Source of the DNA: Ewingella sp. CoE-038-23
GTDB lineage: Bacteria > Pseudomonadota > Gammaproteobacteria > Enterobacterales > Enterobacteriaceae
NCBI RefSeq assembly: GCF_040419245.1
Contig: NZ_JAZHOH010000001.1
Location: forward strand, 2,232,001 to 2,296,000
DNA length: 64,000 nucleotides
Reading direction: 5' to 3'
Shown: positions 38,769-46,635 of the stretch, in pieces
How the letters are laid out: the number at the start of each line of letters is the position of its first letter
Numbering within the stretch: the stretch's first letter is position 1
The notes under the pieces: model-generated
What the model saw: only the letters and a program-made list of their open reading frames with translations
Told to the model about the DNA's origin: nothing
Databases searched by the model: none
Position numbers and translations under genes: made by a program

Positions 38769-39377
38769 TCATTTAAAGTTGATTGCCAGACGCCATGCGC
38801 GGCGGCGTTCTTTGCGTGGTTGATTGTCATGGTGCCGCTCGACTGTCTCACCGTCGGCATGATCCACGAGTGAGTAACATGGATAGATTACCCGGCGGCC
38901 CAGCGCATCACCGACTGCATAGTCTGCGGCCTTGGTTCGGTTCCACTCCTTGAGTATCTTCGTAATGCCGCACTGCGGCGGGCTGTAGCACACGCCGTGG
39001 ATCAGCCGGTTCATTGTGATGAAGTCTGTCCTCAGCTTATCCGCCTGAATCAACTCAGCGGCGATATGCTGCTGATACTGCGGCGGGCGGCCGGTACCAA
39101 GATAGAAACTGATTAAGTCGTTAGGGAAGCGGCTTAGCCATTGGCGCACTGAATCATTGAAGCCGGGCATTAGCACCGCGTCATCTTCGAGTATCACCAC
39201 GCGGCAGTCCTGTTGGCTGGCCCATTCGATAGCGCGCCTGTGGTTCCAGTTAGCGCCATTACCCTCTTCATCCATCAGCACGTGAGCACCGATTAAACTG
39301 GCAAGATGCTCTGCTTGCGAGCGGCGGGCATGATGGCCAACCACAACGAATTTTATTTGTGCTTCCACCACGCGCAC
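38769..39377 (-). CDS. Glycosyltransferase, LPS family 25-like
   Basis: About 200 residues. The pattern GHHARRSQAEHLASLIGAHVLMDE, WNHRRAIEWASQQ and VVILEDDAVLMPGF (acidic metal/nucleotide-sugar motif EDDA) fits the family 25 glycosyltransferases that act on LPS or proteins. No membrane segment. The start is uncertain: GTG codons at 39377, 39371 and 39368 follow AAGGGG. It overlaps the end of the larger glycosyltransferase by 16-25 bases, so the two are coupled. Target unknown. Confidence 0.72.
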   Translation of the reverse strand: MRVVEAQIKFVVVGHHARRSQAEHLASLIGAHVLMDEEGNGANWNHRRAIEWASQQDCRVVILEDDAVLMPGFNDSVRQWLSRFPNDLISFYLGTGRPPQYQQHIAAELIQADKLRTDFITMNRLIHGVCYSPPQCGITKILKEWNRTKAADYAVGDALGRRVIYPCYSLVDHADGETVERHHDNQPRKERRRAWRLAINFK

Positions 39378-40810
39378 CCCTTACCGATGCCATCAGATTT
39401 AAAGATGGTGTTGACCCTTGGCCCCGTCACAATGCGGTCACCAAACGATTTAGCGGCTATACCGAAAGCGCCCATGTCCACCAGCGTTTCAGGTGCGGTT
39501 TCCTGCTTCCAAAAGCGCTGGCTCTCAATGCGGTAATGCAGGCGGATGATGCGGTGCGCAAACTCCATCACGTCAGCGCGCATGCCGCCGACCAGCCCAG
39601 CGTTAAGCATTGGCTCATTCAGGTGCTGCTGTATGAAGTCTGTGTAGGCTTTGCCGTGATGCTTGGCATGCATCCACTCGTCGTCATAGGTCTTGTGCTC
39701 TGAACCCACGTAGATTTTGCCTGGCACCATTTCAGCCCATGGTTCGTGCAGCATCTCAACGTCAGTGCCATCTGTGCACCAGACGAAACGTAATTCAGGG
39801 TGATCTCGAAGGAACTGGTAGATGTGCTGCCAGCGCGCTAAGTAAGGGCTCATCGCCGTTACCGCCACTTGGTGCAACTCTGCACCGGTGGGCGCCTCTT
39901 TCAATTCGTCAGCCAGCACTATCGCGCGTCCACCAGCTATTGAGCTGGCCCACGCCTGAATAGTCTCCGGGGAGCAGTGCATTTTCGTATTGCGCTGCGG
40001 GTCAGATTGGCTGGTTAGCAGGGAGGTGATCACTGCGTTCTGCTCCCGGCGATAAGGCGCATAACCTGTATAGCCAGACTCCCGGCGGCTGTTGAAGATG
40101 CCAACATTGTTCTTTACCAGTGCCTCGCGGTCTGGCCGTGGCAATGAGCGTGTTACCTGTTCGTGCTCATCAAGCGAGTGAATAAGCAGCTCTGAGCCAA
40201 CCACGTCAGCGAAAGCCCAAGTAGACAGCCCGGCGTTATGAATACGCAAAGCAAGATCCGGATGTTCGTACATTCCGCGCCCATAGACCTGGTCGAAGCC
40301 TCCAACCTTTTCGATAGCGCTGCGGTGGTAATAGAGCATCACGCCGCGCTGGCCGGTGTAGGCGATATTCCTGCCGTCTCGGAACAGCACGCCCAAATCC
40401 CTCAGTTTGTTCGGGCCAGCAAGATCAAGGAATTGGTAAGCCAAGTGAGGCTCTGGTGATTCAACGTATGGGATGTGCCAGTTATCACTGATCGGATAAG
40501 CGTCGTCGTCCCATAGGAAAAGGTGCTCACAACCTGCGTCAATCAGCGCCTCAAGGCTACGGTTCTTCGAAGCCACAATACCGAGTGATTTCTCGTGCCT
40601 GATTACCTCGAAGCTCTCCGGCGCAACTGCTGGTGGATTTGATCCGTCATCGATGATGATTAGCTTCGAACCAAGTGGAAGGTGCTTTAAGTGTTGCTCG
40701 ATCGTCTTAAGCAACACAGCGGGCCGGTTGTGCGTCGTTATGGCAATGCCAATACGGGAATCCGAATTGCACGCAGGCGCATACTGGACACCGTCAATAG
40801 TGACCTGCAT
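39353..40810 (-). CDS. Two-domain glycosyltransferase (GT2-like)
   Basis: 485 residues from ATG 40810, with GGGAG 6 bases upstream; the frame is open further 5' but that part is non-coding in character. The N-terminal GT-A domain (about 20-230) has IAITTHNRPAVLLKTIEQHL, IIIDDGS and LFLWDDDAYP (DxD). The C-terminal half (about 290-485) looks like a second GT-A-type domain (RFVWCTDGTDVEM, LNAGLVGG, DMGAFGI). Such enzymes modify surface polysaccharide or virion proteins. It is not part of the normal lambdoid late operon. Confidence 0.75.
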   Translation of the reverse strand: MQVTIDGVQYAPACNSDSRIGIAITTHNRPAVLLKTIEQHLKHLPLGSKLIIIDDGSNPPAVAPESFEVIRHEKSLGIVASKNRSLEALIDAGCEHLFLWDDDAYPISDNWHIPYVESPEPHLAYQFLDLAGPNKLRDLGVLFRDGRNIAYTGQRGVMLYYHRSAIEKVGGFDQVYGRGMYEHPDLALRIHNAGLSTWAFADVVGSELLIHSLDEHEQVTRSLPRPDREALVKNNVGIFNSRRESGYTGYAPYRREQNAVITSLLTSQSDPQRNTKMHCSPETIQAWASSIAGGRAIVLADELKEAPTGAELHQVAVTAMSPYLARWQHIYQFLRDHPELRFVWCTDGTDVEMLHEPWAEMVPGKIYVGSEHKTYDDEWMHAKHHGKAYTDFIQQHLNEPMLNAGLVGGMRADVMEFAHRIIRLHYRIESQRFWKQETAPETLVDMGAFGIAAKSFGDRIVTGPRVNTIFKSDGIGKGCAWWKHK

Positions 40811-40822
40811 ATTTGCTCCCAT

Positions 40823-40844
40823 AAAAAAACCGCCCGAATGCGGT
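40823..40844 (-). terminator. Hairpin and T-tract before the glycosyltransferase
   Basis: Minus strand ACCGC-ATTCGG-GCGGT then T7 and ATGGGAG. It lies directly upstream of the glycosyltransferase start. Confidence 0.6.
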
Positions 40845-41018
40845 CGATTATTTGATGTGGTAATCAGGAATGCATTCAATTTTTGATTGCTGCTGGCCGG
40901 CATCTGATTTCGTAAAAATATTGGCTTACTAATAACCATACATAAGGTACGCTTGCTATACGCCGTGGTGGTGCACGGCCTGACATATATAAGTTTTGGA
41001 AGCCAATAAGGACGTGTG

Positions 41019-41555
41019 ATGAGTCTTGAAAAAATGCTTATTAAAGGAAGAAAGTGTGGTTCATGTTCCGCATGTTGTGTTTCACTCAGAATAAATGAGC
41101 CAACTTTAAAGAAACAAGCTGACGTTCCGTGTAGTAACTTGAGACCCCAAGGTGGCTGCGCCATCTATGATGATAGGCCTTCCGTTTGTAAGACATGGTA
41201 TTGCGGATGGCGAATACTGCCGATGATGGGGCCAGCACTAAGGCCTGATCGTTCTAATTTACTGGTGCGTTTCAATGGGAGTGACTGGACTTTTCAGCCC
41301 GTATCAAGTGACCACACATCAGTCTTAATGAGTGAGGAAGTGCTCTCCGTTATTGGCGGTTTAGTTTCTAACGGGCAAAAAACCTTCATATCCATTCCGA
41401 CAAAAGAAGGATACTGTCACTCCATCACCTTAATAAACGATGTGCTTGGTGATGCCATTAGAGGCCAATCATTTTCCGAAGTAAGAGGAATAATGATGTC
41501 GTTAATTATAGGAAACTCTCAAGCGAAGACTGACCCAATCAGCCCTCTGGATTGA
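41019..41555 (+). CDS. YkgJ-family cysteine-cluster protein
   Basis: 178 residues on the strand opposite to the late genes. The N-terminal half has the Cys cluster of the YkgJ (zinc- or iron-chelating) family: CGSCSACC, PCSNL, GGCAIYDDRPSVCKTWYCGW. The C-terminal half is unassigned. AAGGAC before ATG 41019 fixes the start (a GTG one codon earlier is less likely). Inverted orientation and own upstream region (40846-41018) suggest an independently transcribed moron. Function of the family is not established. Confidence 0.75.
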   Translation: MSLEKMLIKGRKCGSCSACCVSLRINEPTLKKQADVPCSNLRPQGGCAIYDDRPSVCKTWYCGWRILPMMGPALRPDRSNLLVRFNGSDWTFQPVSSDHTSVLMSEEVLSVIGGLVSNGQKTFISIPTKEGYCHSITLINDVLGDAIRGQSFSEVRGIMMSLIIGNSQAKTDPISPLD

Positions 41556-41590
41556 TTATTCCCGAGCACCTTATATTAAGATGCTCGGTG

Positions 41591-41767
41591 TTATTTCCAC
41601 CTGAAATTTTTCATCCTTCTAATTTGTTCATTCAATTTAATAGTCATAATGCCGGACATCGCCCGTTCATCGCTACCACACGTAATTTGTCGCATATGAA
41701 TGTAACGGAACGCATCTTCTTTCGGACTTTTTATGAGATGGCAGTAGGATTTTTCTTTTACAGTCAT
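41591..41767 (-). CDS. Small basic protein after Rz
   Basis: 58 residues from ATG 41767 (MTVKEKSYCHLIKSPKEDAF), with GGAG 8 bases upstream, placed right after the Rz stop. Basic, with Cys residues, no family recognised. The reading frame continues upstream to 41779, but the ribosome-binding site favours 41767. It is convergent with the YkgJ-like gene. Confidence 0.55.
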   Translation of the reverse strand: MTVKEKSYCHLIKSPKEDAFRYIHMRQITCGSDERAMSGIMTIKLNEQIRRMKNFRWK

Positions 41768-41779
41768 GCCTGTCTCCAT

Positions 41780-42286
41780 TTAGTTAATCTTGCACCGCTT
41801 CACCACCTTGGTGATGTAGCCTTGAAGATACTGAATCACTTGGCCGTCTTTGATGGCGCTGGCTCGGAGATCGAGAACAGCCCGTCCACCAGCTGCGTTG
41901 AGTTCGACTTGTACTGCATTGCCCACGCTGCTGCCTCCGGTATTGTTGCCCCGGGTGAGCTGACAGGTTGCAAGGTTGGCTGATGCGATCCGCACGCGGC
42001 GAGTGCCAGCGGCAACATCAGCGCGTAGGGCTTCATTTTTTGCCAGTTCATTGGCTAATTCCTCGGTATGCTTCTTATCTAACTCTGCGGCGGCGGCCTG
42101 CGCTTCAGCAGTGCGCCGGTTGGCGGCGGCCAAATCAATAACCGCTTTATCGCTAACAGCCTTCAGTGCAAGGGCGTGGGACTCTTTAAGGCTGGATACG
42201 TCTTTATCCCAGCGCATGCCCTCAATCCACCACGTCAGCGCTATGCCTGCGGCGAAGGCCACAACAATCGAAACATTGCTATTCAT
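41780..42286 (-). CDS. Rz: i-spanin Rz
   Basis: 168 residues from ATG 42286 (MNSNVSIVVAFAAGIALTWW), which has GGGGG upstream and overlaps the endolysin stop by 8 bases. One N-terminal inner-membrane segment (about 4-22) and a long periplasmic coiled coil (ANRRTAEAQAAAAELDKKHTEELANELAK). It joins with Rz1 to disrupt the outer membrane at the last lysis step. The C-terminal region has an additional Cys and beta part, as in DUF2514-like spanins. Confidence 0.85.
   Translation of the reverse strand: MNSNVSIVVAFAAGIALTWWIEGMRWDKDVSSLKESHALALKAVSDKAVIDLAAANRRTAEAQAAAAELDKKHTEELANELAKNEALRADVAAGTRRVRIASANLATCQLTRGNNTGGSSVGNAVQVELNAAGGRAVLDLRASAIKDGQVIQYLQGYITKVVKRCKIN
41836..42051 (-). CDS. Rz1: o-spanin Rz1, nested in Rz
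   Basis: 71 residues in another frame wholly inside Rz. It starts MNWQKMKPYALMLPLALAAC with a lipobox LALAAC (lipidated Cys20), then GSHQPTLQPVSSPGATIPEAA, a Pro-rich stretch usual for Rz1. GAGGAA lies 8 bases upstream of the ATG. The lipoprotein sits in the outer membrane facing the periplasm. Confidence 0.88.
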   Translation of the reverse strand: MNWQKMKPYALMLPLALAACGSHQPTLQPVSSPGATIPEAAAWAMQYKSNSTQLVDGLFSISEPAPSKTAK

Positions 42287-42809
42287 CAAGCCCCCAGCAA
42301 GCCAATTCACTTTCCTGATCGCGGCGTTCTACCTGTCCAAAGCAATTATTCGAACGAATTCGGCAATCTTTGCCGCCGTCGAAAATCCAGCGTTTGATCT
42401 CAGCGCATGCACCGCGCCGGTCACCGGCATTGAGTTTTTTGTAGAACGTCGATGTGAAGCATTTACTGGGGCCAATATTCCATGGGCAAAATGAAGCGAT
42501 TCCAACTTTTTGCGGCTCAGTAAGGGGGACTCGTACATTTTTATCAACCCACGCCAGCGCTTTGGCCTGTTCGGCTTTATCGATAATGTCGCATTGTGCT
42601 CTGGTTAATCTCAGCCCCTTTACTACTGGCTGCCCATAGACTCGTGTCACACCACCACAGATTGTCCATATTCCGCCTTGGTCGGCGTATGCAATCAGGC
42701 TTGTACCTTCTTTTTCGTCCTGAAACTGCTCCATCATCACGGGAGCAGAAGCGCCAGCAGCAATTAAACCCAACATGGCCGCGCTGAGTTTTGTCTTTAG
42801 GTTCGCCAT
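42279..42809 (-). CDS. SAR endolysin (glycoside hydrolase 24)
   Basis: 176 residues from ATG 42809. Lysozyme of the T4/P21 type that cleaves the glycan chain. The catalytic triad E34-x8-D43-x5-T49 is complete (EGTSLIAYADQGGIWT). The first about 27 residues are weakly hydrophobic (LSAAMLGLIAAGASAPVMM), typical of a signal-arrest-release domain: membrane-tethered and inactive until the membrane is depolarised. That matches the pinholin-type holin upstream. Confidence 0.9.
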   Translation of the reverse strand: MANLKTKLSAAMLGLIAAGASAPVMMEQFQDEKEGTSLIAYADQGGIWTICGGVTRVYGQPVVKGLRLTRAQCDIIDKAEQAKALAWVDKNVRVPLTEPQKVGIASFCPWNIGPSKCFTSTFYKKLNAGDRRGACAEIKRWIFDGGKDCRIRSNNCFGQVERRDQESELACWGLDE

Positions 42810-42810
42810 A

Positions 42811-43116
42811 TCACACTTCCGCTTTAGAAAGTGCCTCGCTGATAACCTTCGCAGCAGCTGGTTTCTCATGAGCGGGTTTTGTTCGAGCTTCGTCCAGATA
42901 GTCACTGACAATCTTGGTGCGTTTCTCGTTTTCTTTTCTCGCCTTTCGAGCGTCCAGACGACCACTGACATACGACGCCAAGGAAATAATCACGCCGATT
43001 AGTCCAAACAACATGTAAATCATGTCTTGAGTGGTGAATCCGCAGGCGGCCGCAAGCGCAGCGAACCACGCAAAGAACTGCGTGACGATGTTTCCTGAGC
43101 CTTGGTCCATTTTCAT
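42811..43116 (-). CDS. Holin, phage 21 (pinholin) type
   Basis: 101 residues from ATG 43116, with GGGGGAG just upstream; a second ATG two codons later gives the dual-start layout seen in S21. Two membrane segments (about 10-27 and 31-48, FFAWFAALAAACGF and MIYMLFGLIGVIISLASYV), then a basic cytoplasmic tail. Together with a SAR endolysin it would set lysis timing by depolarisation. Confidence 0.85.
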   Translation of the reverse strand: MKMDQGSGNIVTQFFAWFAALAAACGFTTQDMIYMLFGLIGVIISLASYVSGRLDARKARKENEKRTKIVSDYLDEARTKPAHEKPAAAKVISEALSKAEV

Positions 43117-43163
43117 AGTCTCCCCCTCCGGGCATCCGGTTGGGTGCGTAGTCATCGGGAAAT

Positions 43164-43189
43164 AAAAAAGGCCACCCGAAGGCAGCCTT
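43164..43189 (-). terminator. Hairpin and T-tract upstream of the holin
   Basis: Minus strand AAGGCTGCC-TTCG-GGTGGCCTT (two wobble pairs) then T6. Transcripts entering the lysis genes must pass it. Confidence 0.65.
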
Positions 43190-43449
43190 AAGAAATTTGT
43201 CAGGCAGTTAACGCCCGCCCACTACGGTTATGATATTCACCACAACGAAAAGCCGCCTGTTTCACAACACGATTGCGCCGCTATGCAGCTCAATTCGTCA
43301 GGCAGCTTTTCTGTTGCGCAGAAAGCAAAAGAACCCGGCGAGTACTGAGGTTAGAATTATTTGCCACTTCTAGCAGTCGCTGCGTCCACCCACTTTAGGC
43401 TCTGATGGAGCTAAGTCTGTTATAGCCCTGATGAAATAGCATTTAAGAA
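43190..43449. other. Non-coding stretch between lysis genes and a rightward moron
   Basis: About 260 bases with no convincing gene on either strand. It includes the leader of the lysis transcript; I see no other conserved site. Confidence 0.4.
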
Positions 43450-43479
43450 ATGACATATCGGTCTAGAGAAAATTAAAAT
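43450..43479 (+). promoter_or_regulatory. Promoter of the 43.6-kb moron gene
   Basis: ATGACA (43450-43455), 18-base spacer, TAAAAT (43474-43479); each box matches the sigma-70 consensus at 5 of 6 bases. It reads rightward, against the late operon. Confidence 0.55.
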
Positions 43480-43481
43480 AA

Positions 43482-43561
43482 ATGATCTTTTATCACAGCA
43501 GAGTTATGTTTGAGGATTAGGGCTATTCCTAGCAAACATTCACGGCATGATAAAAGATGAT
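43482..43561 (+). repeat. Inverted repeat spanning the moron leader and start codon
   Basis: The arms 43482-43495 and 43548-43561 match at 13 of 14 bases. The right arm covers the ATG at 43557 and the weak ribosome-binding site. It could be a pair of operators or an RNA stem that hides the start. Confidence 0.5.
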
Positions 43562-44522
43562 CTATATCAAGAATCAAAACACTTTTGAGAAGCTGGAAAC
43601 TTGGGAAGAACTTGAAAAACGAGATGGTTTCCAAAGTATTGTTGATTTAACAGGTAAAAAACTTATGGATGCGTTTGGTTACTATGAGCTAGCAAACAAA
43701 ATTCCATGCGGAAAAAAGAACTGCCGCACCAAGCATTTTAAGGGTGTTCTCGTTGTTACTGAGGATGGGATTGAAACTAATATCGGCCATGATTGTGGCT
43801 TCGCTGCCTTTGGGGTTAAATTTGAGCAACTGGCTACAGAACTTACCAATCAGGCAAATTACCACCGTCTCCTCGTTGCTGTTAAAGAAGCAAAATCGCA
43901 AATATTTTCTCTATATCAGAAAAAAGCGATACTAGAGGCTGGACAACCTTCCCTGCTTATAATTGCTAATCAGATACTCAATGCTCGCAGGCCAGAAATT
44001 ATCGGGCGTGCTGCATATGTTGAACTTAAACGTATGGCTGGATCCAATGACGGTAGAGTAAAAATTTCCAGACGTAAGTCAGACTCCAATGCTGAATTAG
44101 AAGATGTTATGTCGCAAAAAGGTTTCTCGGATTATGGCGATGAGTTAAAACCTAAAAAACCACAATATGAGGATGTCGTGATAGGAAACGTTCAGCATTC
44201 TGATTGCCTACTTGACGACTACGACATTTCTATTTTGTTTGAGCGTGATATCAAACTGGTTCTGGAAGATTTGCAGCAGTCCAACCCAGATGAAATAACT
44301 CAGCGCAAACTAACCCGTTTGGGCGTGAGAGTTTCTCGCTTCGATGAACGTCTCAACTTTATTCGCGACAGATTGATGAAGGCGAGAGTTTTTCTTACTC
44401 AGGAAAACCTAAAACCACTTTATACAAAGCTTAATTTACAGCGTTCTGTCAGCCAAAAAGACAAAGATATGTTTCTTGAGTTTATTTTAACCCTGCCAGA
44501 GCGGGCATCGCTTCAAGCCTGA
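43557..44522 (+). CDS. Unknown protein encoded by a rightward moron
   Basis: 321 residues, no recognised family. A Cys/His cluster CGKKNC...GHDCG (about residues 43-80) may bind a metal. The rest is helical and charged, with LERDIKLVLEDLQQ-like coiled-coil stretches. No membrane segment or signal peptide. The gene is AT-rich, has its own promoter and is inserted antisense between pR'/Q and the lysis genes, so it is probably expressed in the lysogen. A defence or exclusion role is a reasonable guess only. Confidence 0.65.
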   Translation: MIYIKNQNTFEKLETWEELEKRDGFQSIVDLTGKKLMDAFGYYELANKIPCGKKNCRTKHFKGVLVVTEDGIETNIGHDCGFAAFGVKFEQLATELTNQANYHRLLVAVKEAKSQIFSLYQKKAILEAGQPSLLIIANQILNARRPEIIGRAAYVELKRMAGSNDGRVKISRRKSDSNAELEDVMSQKGFSDYGDELKPKKPQYEDVVIGNVQHSDCLLDDYDISILFERDIKLVLEDLQQSNPDEITQRKLTRLGVRVSRFDERLNFIRDRLMKARVFLTQENLKPLYTKLNLQRSVSQKDKDMFLEFILTLPERASLQA

Positions 44523-44715
44523 GCCAACCATCAATTTCTTCCGGGAGAATTGAAATAATTTCTCCCGCTGAGGAACATAAAAAATTGGAGAAAATCCTAT
44601 CCTCATCAAAAGAAGCCGCCGCTAACTCATAACCAAAGCAACGACTATAGAGCAAAAACCTGTCATTGCACTGGTCGTAAGGTGGAGGGAATTTAGGACT
44701 ATGAAAATAGTTCAT
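44482..44715 (-). CDS. Small protein, first frame after tR' (uncertain)
   Basis: 77 residues (MNYFHSPKFPPPYDQCNDRF...). GGAG lies upstream but 13 bases away, which is long. Its 3' end overlaps the convergent moron gene by 41 bases. Aromatic and Cys residues are spread as in a small globular protein, but I recognise no family. It may be a real first late gene or part of the inserted moron. Confidence 0.4.
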   Translation of the reverse strand: MNYFHSPKFPPPYDQCNDRFLLYSRCFGYELAAASFDEDRIFSNFLCSSAGEIISILPEEIDGWLRLEAMPALAGLK

Positions 44716-44739
44716 TTAAAAATCATCTCCAGAAACGAC

Positions 44740-44760
44740 AAAACCCCGCCGGAGCGAGGT
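44740..44760 (-). terminator. tR'-like terminator
   Basis: Minus strand ACCTCGC-TCCG-GCGGGGT (one wobble pair) then TTTG. It lies about 45-65 bases downstream of the pR' start, the place where unmodified polymerase should stop. Confidence 0.65.
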
Positions 44761-44810
44761 CTTGAATGTTTTGCTAAGCGCTCATCTATAGAAACGCCCA
44801 TGATTTAGAG

Positions 44811-44839
44811 AAATTACGCCAAGTTCGGACAAAATGCAA
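44811..44839 (-). promoter_or_regulatory. Late promoter pR'
   Basis: TTGCAT (44834-44839), exactly 17 bases, TAATTT (44811-44816) on the minus strand, just downstream of Q and upstream of a terminator: the lambdoid late promoter layout. Q would load here and read through tR' into lysis and virion genes. Confidence 0.65.
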
Positions 44840-44878
44840 GATTTATATTTCAACCGATCAATAAGATCCCCGATCACC

Positions 44879-45661
44879 CTATCTTTTGGTGATTCTCTGA
44901 AACACTGCGTCGGCGTGACTCTCTTCCTTGTCACATTTCACCACCAGCAGCTCATAGAGCGGTTTCCAGTTACGGTTCCATGTTCTCTCATGCAGTTCAG
45001 GCAACAGAGCCAAAATCGCTTTGTGGGCCGTTGTGCCCGGTGTGCGTTTAAATCCTCTCCCCGTGCAGCGGTCGCAGGTCTTATCAACTGGCACCCCGAG
45101 GCGGTTGGATTTAACCAAGTCGCGCACTCGGCCAGTACCATTGCAGCGACAACGGGCAGAAATCTGCCCTTTTCCATTGCAGGTATGACACAGCTCTCTA
45201 ACGGATTGGATTTTGGTCACTGCTGGAATCTTCACTTCACCATCAGCACCAATGTAACCGGCATATTTAACCACCTCGCACTCAGCTGCGTGAAAACCAG
45301 TGCCAGCGCAATCTGTGCAGGTGCTAGTGCTGCCAGCTGACTGGCAGTATTCCGCATAGGCCATCTTGGCAAGGATAACCATGCAGTGCGCCATGCGGCG
45401 GCCTGCTGCCTTACCAACGTGCTTACCGGCGTTCTGCATCGCATAGGCTGCAAGGCGCTCAATCGTGCGTTGGCCGTCCTCTTTGCTGATCCCGTTCTTC
45501 CCGAGAAAAGCAGCCATGCCAAAAGATGCCTGAGACTCAGCCATACCCAAACACGCAGCAAGGTCAGGGCCGCTTAACGAATCAGACGATGTCGCTGGCG
45601 GGACATTGGTGATCATCTGGCTTTTAGGGTTGAACTGCTTCAGTGCGTTTTCGAGTTTCAT
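44879..45661 (-). CDS. Q: Late antitermination protein Q (phage 82 type)
   Basis: 260 residues. The C-terminal two thirds contain zinc-binding CxxCxGxG-like repeats (CTDCAGTGFHAAEC, CHTCNGKGQ, RCRCNGTGR, CDRCTGRGFKR) that mark the Antiterm/phage 82 Q group rather than lambda Q. It binds DNA at pR' and modifies RNA polymerase. The ATG shares one base with the primase stop. All leftward late genes follow. Confidence 0.88.
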   Translation of the reverse strand: MKLENALKQFNPKSQMITNVPPATSSDSLSGPDLAACLGMAESQASFGMAAFLGKNGISKEDGQRTIERLAAYAMQNAGKHVGKAAGRRMAHCMVILAKMAYAEYCQSAGSTSTCTDCAGTGFHAAECEVVKYAGYIGADGEVKIPAVTKIQSVRELCHTCNGKGQISARCRCNGTGRVRDLVKSNRLGVPVDKTCDRCTGRGFKRTPGTTAHKAILALLPELHERTWNRNWKPLYELLVVKCDKEESHADAVFQRITKR

Positions 45662-46635
45662 TAAGCTGCCACCTTCTTCGTGAAGGGCTGTTCACGTACT
45701 TCACAGCCATTAAGCATCATGTCGTTGAAGTCCCCGTGATCCGGCCAGCGGATACTGACTTTCTCAAGGTCATTCTTTGCAATGAGATTTGCGTGTGCGC
45801 AGGCGAACGCTGCGGCATGGCCCGTTGCCGAGTGCTGGTCCATATCTGCAAAAATAATCAGGTGCTTCACCCCCTGAGGAACGCGAAATTTAGCCATGAA
45901 CCCCGAGTTGATGACTGACCAAGTATTCACCCCATATATCTTCTTACAAGAAAGCGCTGTTTCAATTCCTTCAGCAATGCCCAACGTAGTAGCTGGCGGG
46001 TACATTCGGATCGCTACCGATTCCGCATACTTCAAAACGTTCTCTTCCTGAAGGGCCATTAATTTCTTAGAGGCTGCAACCGATGCCTTTTTATCACCGT
46101 CCAACAAAGTCCGGTGCAGGTAACACAGATTTGCCTTGTCGTCGGTAGCCAGTGACCACATCGCCTGATGATCTGAGCCATTAGCGGCCCTCTGTGAACC
46201 GCAGTAGCGAATTGCTTCTGGAGGCATTTCAAAGATGCCGCGATTATTGAGGTATTTCTCCCCATCGGTATGGCTGAGCGGAACCAGTCGGCCAAACATA
46301 TCAATTACCCGCTCGCGCGTTCTGGTGATATCGCTTTTAACTGGTGCCGCGTGTTTCTGTTCATGCTCAAAAGTGTTGCCAATGATCTGGTCAACTTCAT
46401 CCATCAATTCCTGAATGGTTTTGCTCTGCGTCAGTGAGAGCAACTTCCACCCGTCACCACGATTGCAGGTACAGATAAACGTGCCGCGTCCTTCAAGGTC
46501 ATCACAACGGTATTTTCCCTTGGCCTCACAAATCGGGCATTTACCCTTGAAATGCCGCTTTCCAGTTATTGGAGGCAACCCGTAATAATCAAAAATCTTC
46601 GGCCACTGGCCTATTGCTGCTTCACGGGTTTTCAC
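45661..46635 (-). CDS. Primase (zinc ribbon plus Toprim)
   Basis: 324 residues. N-terminal primase zinc ribbon (GKCPICEAKGKYRCDD and FICTCN, about 30-60) and a Toprim domain (about 210-310) with GIAEGIETALS (the conserved Glu) and LIIFADMDQH (DxD). This is the P4-alpha-like single-chain type without a helicase domain; the helicase is the next gene upstream. It overlaps that gene by 4 bases, so the pair forms the replication module. Confidence 0.88.
   Translation of the reverse strand: MKTREAAIGQWPKIFDYYGLPPITGKRHFKGKCPICEAKGKYRCDDLEGRGTFICTCNRGDGWKLLSLTQSKTIQELMDEVDQIIGNTFEHEQKHAAPVKSDITRTRERVIDMFGRLVPLSHTDGEKYLNNRGIFEMPPEAIRYCGSQRAANGSDHQAMWSLATDDKANLCYLHRTLLDGDKKASVAASKKLMALQEENVLKYAESVAIRMYPPATTLGIAEGIETALSCKKIYGVNTWSVINSGFMAKFRVPQGVKHLIIFADMDQHSATGHAAAFACAHANLIAKNDLEKVSIRWPDHGDFNDMMLNGCEVREQPFTKKVAA

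Noticed and set aside
40811..41164. N-terminal extension of the glycosyltransferase frame
   Set aside because: Contains a terminator stem and lacks domain character; the ATG at 40810 has the ribosome-binding site.
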